DNA of 42,379 nt from Gammaproteobacteria bacterium RIFCSPHIGHO2_02_FULL_42_43 (GTDB taxonomy: Bacteria > Pseudomonadota > Gammaproteobacteria > Coxiellales > Coxiellaceae). Shown one piece after another: positions 37,698 through 42,379 of this stretch. A program made the position numbers and the translations under genes. The stretch is from NCBI GenBank assembly GCA_001801425.1, contig MGXR01000012.1:1597-43975 (forward strand), in the 5' to 3' direction. The first letter of the stretch is position 1, and each line of letters starts with the position of its first letter. The notes under the pieces were generated by a model, which did not search any database, had not been told where the DNA came from, and was given only the letters and a program-made list of their open reading frames with translations.

Positions 37698-38030
37698 TTA
37701 TGCGGTCGCCACTCTTAATTGAAATCCCAATGCAGAAAACAATCTCCACAATGTATCCAATCTTGGATTACCATTTTTGGACAAAGTACGATATAACGTC
37801 TTTTCATGTAAATGCGTCTTTTTTGCAAGCCCTGCAATACCGCCCTGCGCTTTAGCAACATAGCGAAAAGCAATTAATAAAACCGCAGTATCCCCACTCT
37901 CTTGATAATCTTCAAGCGCTTCTTGCAAATACATTGCTGCGTAGCGTTTATTTTTTAATTTTTTAATTAGATAGTCTTCGTATTTTGATAAGTTTCTATA
38001 AGACTTTTTTATGTGTATTTTTTTATTCAT
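37698..38030 (-). CDS. HigA-like antitoxin of a type II toxin-antitoxin pair
   Basis: A 110-residue protein of the addiction-module antidote family. The pattern YAAMYLQEALEDYQESGD, then GGIAGLAKKTHLHEKTLYRT and LSKNGNPRLDTLWRLFSALG, gives a C-terminal helix-turn-helix for DNA binding. The N-terminal part probably caps the toxin. The ATG at 38030 follows the toxin stop by 2 bp, so the two are co-translated. As in other higBA-type operons, the toxin comes first. The likely operator is the palindrome at 38377-38400. It lies just upstream of the dcw cluster on the same strand, so read-through into murE-murF is possible. Confidence 0.88.
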   Translation of the reverse strand: MNKKIHIKKSYRNLSKYEDYLIKKLKNKRYAAMYLQEALEDYQESGDTAVLLIAFRYVAKAQGGIAGLAKKTHLHEKTLYRTLSKNGNPRLDTLWRLFSALGFQLRVATA

Positions 38031-38032
38031 AA

Positions 38033-38359
38033 TCAATATATCCGCTTGTAATCTTCCCAGTATTGAATGGCCAAATCAATATCTTTTTTTTGCTTCTTTT
38101 TCGTTCCGCCTAGTAACAAAACAATTACCAGGCTATTTTGATGTTCTCCAAAATAAACCCGATAGCCAGGACCATAATCAATTCTTAATTCACTCACACC
38201 ATTTCGCAATAACTTGCAATCACCATAATTTCCATTGATTAAACGATTCAGGCGCACTTCGATTTTTACTTGTGCGCGTTTATCGCGAATCCCTGATAAC
38301 CATTTTTGAAACGGGACCTTGCCTGTTGGTGTTTCGTAAAAAATCAGTTCTTTTTCCAT
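38033..38359 (-). CDS. RelE/HigB-family toxin (addiction module killer protein)
   Basis: A 108-residue basic protein. VPFQKWLSGIRDKRAQVKIE, LRNGVSELRIDYGPGYRVYF, and LLLGGTKKKQKKDIDLAIQY follow the HigB/RelE killer-protein pattern. In this family the fold degrades mRNA on the ribosome, using basic residues around the GYRVYF strand. The gene is followed directly by its antitoxin. The promoter and palindromic operator lie within 50 bp upstream. No frameshift or early stop is present, so it looks active. Confidence 0.88.
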   Translation of the reverse strand: MEKELIFYETPTGKVPFQKWLSGIRDKRAQVKIEVRLNRLINGNYGDCKLLRNGVSELRIDYGPGYRVYFGEHQNSLVIVLLLGGTKKKQKKDIDLAIQYWEDYKRIY

Positions 38360-38376
38360 AAACTTCCTTATCCGCT

Positions 38377-38400
38377 AATAGTAGCCTATAGGCTACTATT
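38377..38400. promoter_or_regulatory. 24-bp perfect palindromic operator of the toxin-antitoxin operon
   Basis: The half site AATAGTAGCCTA is followed at once by its exact reverse complement. It fills the 17-bp spacer and the -10 box of the minus-strand promoter, 17 bp before the toxin ATG. Such a site fits binding of an antitoxin dimer and autorepression. Confidence 0.85.
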
Positions 38401-38406
38401 TGTCAA
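38378..38406 (-). promoter_or_regulatory. Toxin-antitoxin operon promoter
   Basis: Perfect -35 TTGACA at 38401-38406 and -10 TACTAT at 38378-38383, exactly 17 bp apart on the minus strand. The palindromic operator covers the spacer and the -10. Confidence 0.8.
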
Positions 38407-38546
38407 ATAAATTTGCTGGGTGATTTGAGCGGAGTAATGTACGCCTACCTCAAATACTCTTTGCTCACGCAACGCAAAATCAGTATTATAAGTAAAATCA
38501 TTACGTCCATCAGCAATCCGCCGTTGACCGTGCTCGAGAGAAAAAG

Positions 38547-39557
38547 ATGACCAGAAAATCCATCTCAGAAATAGCAAAATCGCGCCATATGAAAATCATC
38601 TGGGATATCGACAGAACGATTGCGTTTGCTTTCACGAATGAGCCTTCGTTAGAAAAGATAAAAGAAAATTATCCTTGGGTCATTGAATTTGAGAAGCGCG
38701 GTCTTTTGATTCATGCCAATAACTGGCATGTTATTTTGCCTGGCGTCATTGAATTAATAAAATGGCAGGACCAAAACGACATTCTTTTTGATTTTTTTAG
38801 TTCGGGAATAAAGCAGCGAAATCAACTCTTGATAACCACGTTATTAATATTGGCGTTGGGACAAGAGCGCTATAGTCAAATTGCCCCTGGACTGCAAATT
38901 TTGTCAAGAAAAGATTTGGATGATCACCCATCCTATTACACAAAAATAAAAAATTTGCGTTATGTCACGGGTTTTAAAGAGCACGGGAACAACATCTTAC
39001 TTGTCGATGACAACAAAGATTGTATAGATCCCCTGCAACTCAGAAATGTATTGCTTATTGAAGGTGTCGATGAAAGAAATTTTTCATCGATGGAGCACAG
39101 CGTTATCAATTCTGTTTTTTTTATCTGCGGAATGTTGATAACAATAATCAACACTGCCGATGGGGTTAATTCTTCCTTATTAACAGCATTGTTTTTTCTG
39201 CAGGCATCTTCGCAATTGTCGCATTACAAGGAATTGATATCTCTCGGTGAAAGTGAACTCAAGCACATGAATCCTGAGTTAGTTGCATTAGACTCCAGCC
39301 GTCTTTTCTCGCCGAATTATGCTCCCGCACTGCCGCCATTACATCACGAAAATAATCAGCGACGTGCATTGGATGCAGAATCTGATGTTGCGCGAAATGA
39401 TATTAAAAAAGAAGAATCGTGGTTGCGCAAGCATGAGTTACATTTTTTTCATGAAATGAGAGATCTCATTCGGGTTGAGAAGATCTGCCGCATCAACTTG
39501 GAGAAGTGCTACGGAAATGACTGTCAACTTCTAGAGCGTCACGCATTTCAGGCATAA
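38547..39557 (+). CDS. FCP1/NIF-like HAD-family phosphatase
   Basis: A 336-residue protein. The HAD motif I DxDxT is seen as WDIDRTIAF (Asp20 and Asp22). Downstream, LPGVIELIKWQ and FDFFSSGIKQR carry motif II (Ser), and NNILLVDDNKD carries the acidic motif IV (~residues 150-160). This layout is that of NIF/FCP1-type phosphatases, which in eukaryotes dephosphorylate the RNA polymerase II tail and in intracellular bacteria occur as candidate effectors. Residues ~185-220 are hydrophobic, and the C-terminal 100 are polar and partly helical. The ATG at 38547 has GAGAG 6 bases upstream. Its 3' end overlaps the convergent membrane-protein gene by 65 bp. A host-directed role is speculative. Confidence 0.7.
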   Translation: MTRKSISEIAKSRHMKIIWDIDRTIAFAFTNEPSLEKIKENYPWVIEFEKRGLLIHANNWHVILPGVIELIKWQDQNDILFDFFSSGIKQRNQLLITTLLILALGQERYSQIAPGLQILSRKDLDDHPSYYTKIKNLRYVTGFKEHGNNILLVDDNKDCIDPLQLRNVLLIEGVDERNFSSMEHSVINSVFFICGMLITIINTADGVNSSLLTALFFLQASSQLSHYKELISLGESELKHMNPELVALDSSRLFSPNYAPALPPLHHENNQRRALDAESDVARNDIKKEESWLRKHELHFFHEMRDLIRVEKICRINLEKCYGNDCQLLERHAFQA

Positions 39558-41217
39558 TAAATGAATACTGTTGCAATTTCTGTTTGTCTTTTTTCAATTC
39601 ATGCATTTGAATACCAAAATTCAGCATGGCTGCGGCAAAAATCATGATGGTGCGAATGCCGAAAGTCCAATACAAAATGGTTTCATCGCTGCGATCTTTG
39701 GTTGAAAAATAACTCACTGGGATGCCAATCACTGTCATCGTTACTAATGAAATCACATTGGTTTGCAAATTCTTTTTCCATGGGACCAAAGAGCTGCACG
39801 AAATTAAACGTGCCGCATCAGCAATTAAACTCAATGCGGTAATCGCCAACACCCACTCAGCCATTGTTTCTTGCGGTGCAGTGGTATCTGCTTGCGAAAA
39901 TAATTTCACAATCGGTTTTCTTGAAAAAAATAAAGTGGTCGCAACCACACTGTTGATACTAAGCCCCAGCAACTGCGCTTTGATCACAATATTTTTTAAG
40001 CTGTTGTATTGTGTTTCGGCGTGAGCGCATAAGCGATTCATCATCAAATCACGTGTTGGCCGTTGCTCCGATGAAACACTAAGTTCATGCAACTGACCAA
40101 CCCATTTCAACGCCCTTTCAAATTCTTTTTTAACTTGTTCCGCATCCATCGTGGCGCCCGCACCCACACCTTGCGAACACAAATTAAAAATAGACATGAT
40201 TTGCAATGAAGCACTCATCACATTCAAATAATAATTATGCAATGCACCCAAGAGAAACGTAATGATTAATACATTGACCCATTCTGTCGCGCGCTGAAAT
40301 CCCATTTCCAAAAAAAGCCGGAACATCGCTGGCATGTGTTTTTGAACAGCGGCAAAAATACGAGAATAGCGCGTGCCAACAGCATCTCCGGGTGCAAATA
40401 ATTGTGTTGTATCTTCCGCATCATTTATATCATCATTCAGTGAAGTGTGTACCGTTTGCATGCGCGGCAATTGCATAATCTCATGAATATCTGACTGTCT
40501 TCGCATCCAATATTCCATAGCGATATAACTTGCTACGGGTGCAATCAAATTACCGATACCAATATTCGCTGATCCCGACAACGACGTATGTTTCATTAAA
40601 AAATAACCAATCAACACCGACGGAATTCTGCTCATCACAGTTGAAACCACTTGCGCGATGCAATGATTTTTTGCGTAGGAAATTTGTTGCAGCACGGTCA
40701 ATCCCAAAATAGGCCACGTTCCTAAAATGCCAGTGAAAAATAAATACGGCATCGATTCATGCGCTGTTTCTTGCGCAACAATTTTTGGTAAAGAAAAATA
40801 CGCAGCGCCATAAAACATCATGGATGTTGCGGTCGATAAAATTGCCAATACGTAAGATGTGGTGATGATTTCTCTGACCGTGTCGATGGATTCCGTTTCC
40901 AGCGCGCCACTCGTCATTTTTCCCGATGCAATCAAAGCGCCGCTGAATACATTTCGAAAACACGATTGAAAAGCGGTGGTGAGTGATGCGACATGTGTTT
41001 GATTGATGGATTTAAATAAAAATGTGTTGCCCGTGGTATTCAATGCTTGCGCCAAATAATTAAACGCCATGCTTAATAATTTTTTTAATTTTTCAGGAAG
41101 TACATCGATGGGGGTATCAGATGCTACCACGCGCAACAGATACCGATGCTCATCATCAGTGAGTGTCATCTGGCCCGCGATCCACTGAATTATTGCGTCA
41201 TCGTCACGCACAAGCAC
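39493..41217 (-). CDS. Multi-pass membrane protein, MATE-like
   Basis: A 574-residue protein with about 12 predicted membrane helices behind an unusual soluble N-terminal region of some 60 residues. The segments SGSANIGIGNLIAPVASYIA, TWPILGLTVLQQISYAKN and, late, LVPWKKNLQTNVISLVTM recall MATE/NorM transporters. A long polar insert lies in the middle (MQTVHTSLNDDINDAEDTTQ). The first codon is a GTG; a second GTG two codons later with GAGG 5 bases before it is equally possible. It overlaps the convergent HAD gene at its 3' end and is divergent from ldhA with 84 bp between. Assignment to MATE rests on overall pattern only and may be wrong. Confidence 0.6.
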   Translation of the reverse strand: MLVRDDDAIIQWIAGQMTLTDDEHRYLLRVVASDTPIDVLPEKLKKLLSMAFNYLAQALNTTGNTFLFKSINQTHVASLTTAFQSCFRNVFSGALIASGKMTSGALETESIDTVREIITTSYVLAILSTATSMMFYGAAYFSLPKIVAQETAHESMPYLFFTGILGTWPILGLTVLQQISYAKNHCIAQVVSTVMSRIPSVLIGYFLMKHTSLSGSANIGIGNLIAPVASYIAMEYWMRRQSDIHEIMQLPRMQTVHTSLNDDINDAEDTTQLFAPGDAVGTRYSRIFAAVQKHMPAMFRLFLEMGFQRATEWVNVLIITFLLGALHNYYLNVMSASLQIMSIFNLCSQGVGAGATMDAEQVKKEFERALKWVGQLHELSVSSEQRPTRDLMMNRLCAHAETQYNSLKNIVIKAQLLGLSINSVVATTLFFSRKPIVKLFSQADTTAPQETMAEWVLAITALSLIADAARLISCSSLVPWKKNLQTNVISLVTMTVIGIPVSYFSTKDRSDETILYWTFGIRTIMIFAAAMLNFGIQMHELKKDKQKLQQYSFIMPEMRDALEVDSHFRSTSPS

Positions 41218-41301
41218 CTCGATAAAAGTGAATTGGTGTCGAACACCCTACCACAATCAATTTCTGCTGTAAAAAAATACGATTTGCGCTACACTACTCA
41301 A

Positions 41302-42270
41302 ATGACCAAAACAGCCTTTTTCAGCACCAAACCCTTTGAAATGGATGCAATTCTGCGAGCCAATCAAAGTCAACATGAATTTATTTTTATTGCCGATCCC
41401 CTGAACGAAACAACTGCAAAGCAAGCGGCGAATTGCAAAGCGGTGTGCTGTTTTGTCACTGATGTACTAAATGAACCTGTGCTCACCAAATTAAAAACGC
41501 TGGGCATTCAAATGATCGCGTTGCGTTCTGCGGGATACGACCATCTAGATGTCGCCGCTGCAAAACGCTTGGGTTTTATTGTAGCGCGCGTACCAGAATA
41601 TTCACCCGAAGCGGTTGCTGAATTTGCGGTGACGTTGTTGCTCGCATTAACACGCAAATTACCGCAAGCATTACAAAAAGTCGCGCGACATGATTTTACG
41701 TTGACAAATTTATTGGGTGTTAATTTATTTCAAAAAACAATTGGCATCGTTGGCGTCGGTCACATTGGCACTGCATTTGCAAAAATCATGCTGGGATTTA
41801 GCTGTCGCGTGTTAGCCTGCGATCCAAAACCATCAGAAAAATGTCGGGAACTGCCCATACAATTTGTTTCTCTGGATAAGTTGCTCGCAGAATCCGATGT
41901 GATTAGTTTACATTGTCCTTGCACACCAGAAACAACAAATATTATTAACACGCTTAACATTTCAAAAATGAAAACAGGCGTTATTTTAATTAACACCGGA
42001 CGTGGCACGCTCATTGATACCATTGCATTCATTCACGGTCTTGAAACCAAAAAAATCGGCGCTGCAGGATTGGATGTCTACGCGCGCGAAAAAGGATTAT
42101 TTTTTGAAGACCATTCCAATGAAAAATTATCAGACACTGAATTTTTAAAACTTCAAACTTTTCCCAACGTCATCATCACCAACCACATCGCTTTTTTTTC
42201 AGCGGAAGCCGTAGACAATATTGCCAAAACAACGGTAAAAAATTTGGCTGAGATGAAGTCCAATATTTGA
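41302..42270 (+). CDS. ldhA: D-lactate dehydrogenase, LdhA type
   Basis: A 322-residue D-2-hydroxyacid dehydrogenase that reduces pyruvate to D-lactate with NADH. The sequence SAGYDHLDVAAAKRLGF and VPEYSPEAVAEFAV typify the catalytic-domain hinge. The NAD loop is GIVGVGHIGTAFAKI (~residues 151-165). The catalytic Arg and Glu regions are NTGRGTLID and GLDVYAREKG, and the catalytic His lies in NHIAFFSAEA. The C-terminal section FFEDHSNEKLSD is a feature of the fermentative LdhA group. The start ATG at 41302 matches family length; the frame is open 52 codons further up without support. Its stop codon merges into a dispersed repeat. Confidence 0.93.
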   Translation: MTKTAFFSTKPFEMDAILRANQSQHEFIFIADPLNETTAKQAANCKAVCCFVTDVLNEPVLTKLKTLGIQMIALRSAGYDHLDVAAAKRLGFIVARVPEYSPEAVAEFAVTLLLALTRKLPQALQKVARHDFTLTNLLGVNLFQKTIGIVGVGHIGTAFAKIMLGFSCRVLACDPKPSEKCRELPIQFVSLDKLLAESDVISLHCPCTPETTNIINTLNISKMKTGVILINTGRGTLIDTIAFIHGLETKKIGAAGLDVYAREKGLFFEDHSNEKLSDTEFLKLQTFPNVIITNHIAFFSAEAVDNIAKTTVKNLAEMKSNI

Positions 42271-42379
42271 TTCACTCGCTACCGCTCGTGTCTGTGTCCA
42301 AAATAATAATGGACCTAGGCGCGACCGGTAGGGAGCGAAAACTTTCGCACTTGGTCCGCTTCGCTTCCCGCGTGCTTCT
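42270..42379. repeat. Dispersed repeat and repeat-like tail after ldhA
   Basis: TTCACTCGCTACCGCTCGTG followed by TCTGTGTCC (42271-42299) is the same first module as at 21588 and 25413. The rest to the window edge is GC-rich, containing GGTAGGGAGCG and GCTTCGCTTCCCGCG, and resembles further repeat material. No gene is seen. Confidence 0.75.

Noticed and set aside
38386-38577. 63-codon minus-strand frame between the toxin promoter and the phosphatase
   Set aside because: It overlaps the toxin promoter and the phosphatase start, has no ribosome site and no family pattern.
1-42379. tRNA, rRNA, riboswitch or insertion sequence transposase
   Set aside because: I saw no tRNA-like cloverleaf, rRNA stretch, known riboswitch core or transposase-like protein; the mobile-looking sequences are short non-coding repeats only.

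Overview
The window reads as an AT-rich chromosomal segment of a gammaproteobacterium. The housekeeping half is a rearranged division and cell wall (dcw) cluster followed by secA and mutT, an order typical of Gammaproteobacteria. The accessory half combines a giant Rhs toxin locus, small toxin-antitoxin genes, decaying genes, many short dispersed repeats and a FCP1/NIF-like HAD phosphatase. That mix suggests a host-associated lineage, possibly in or near Legionellales; the placement is inference from gene content only.

Layout. Positions 1-13262 (minus strand) are a polymorphic-toxin locus. It holds a 4,015-residue Rhs/YD-repeat protein with a LysM-like segment and an unrecognised C-terminal toxin, two small downstream genes that are immunity candidates, and an orphan copy of the Rhs tip that runs off the left edge. 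Positions 13298-19192 hold an HTH antitoxin-like gene and then an operon of an unknown membrane protein, an MFS exporter, an ATP-grasp ligase and a low-specificity threonine aldolase. Upstream of the aldolase lie two gene remnants, one of them a frameshifted, truncated lysine/ornithine N-monooxygenase. This island is bounded by a direct repeat of about 260 bp that carries the rhs promoter region and first 38 codons, so the operon begins right behind a truncated rhs 5' stub.

Positions 19193-21205 carry small genes: a 37-residue membrane peptide, a 258-residue membrane/coiled-coil protein, a 22-residue micro-ORF with its own promoter and terminator, and a glycine-rich-domain-like protein. Positions 21206-25349 are mutT, secA, a divergent dciA-like gene and a small membrane protein. 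Positions 25350-25657 are tandem repeats. Positions 25658-37673 are the minus-strand dcw cluster, transcribed murE-murF fusion, mraY, murD, ftsW, murG-murC fusion, ftsQ, ftsA, ftsZ. The usual neighbours mraZ, mraW, ftsL, ftsI, murB, ddl and lpxC are absent from the cluster.

Positions 37698-38406 are a RelE/HigB-HigA toxin-antitoxin operon with a perfect palindromic operator inside its promoter. The right end has an FCP1/NIF-like HAD phosphatase gene, a MATE-like multi-pass membrane protein, and an LdhA-type D-lactate dehydrogenase.

The most unusual features are: (i) the rhs 5' stub placed directly upstream of a decaying siderophore- or peptide-type biosynthetic operon; (ii) a GC-rich dispersed repeat that is read in frame inside rhs coding sequence and also supplies the start codon of mutT; (iii) two Mur ligase/transferase fusions in one cluster; and (iv) the rhs toxin, immunity and orphan-tip arrangement with a toxin domain I cannot assign.
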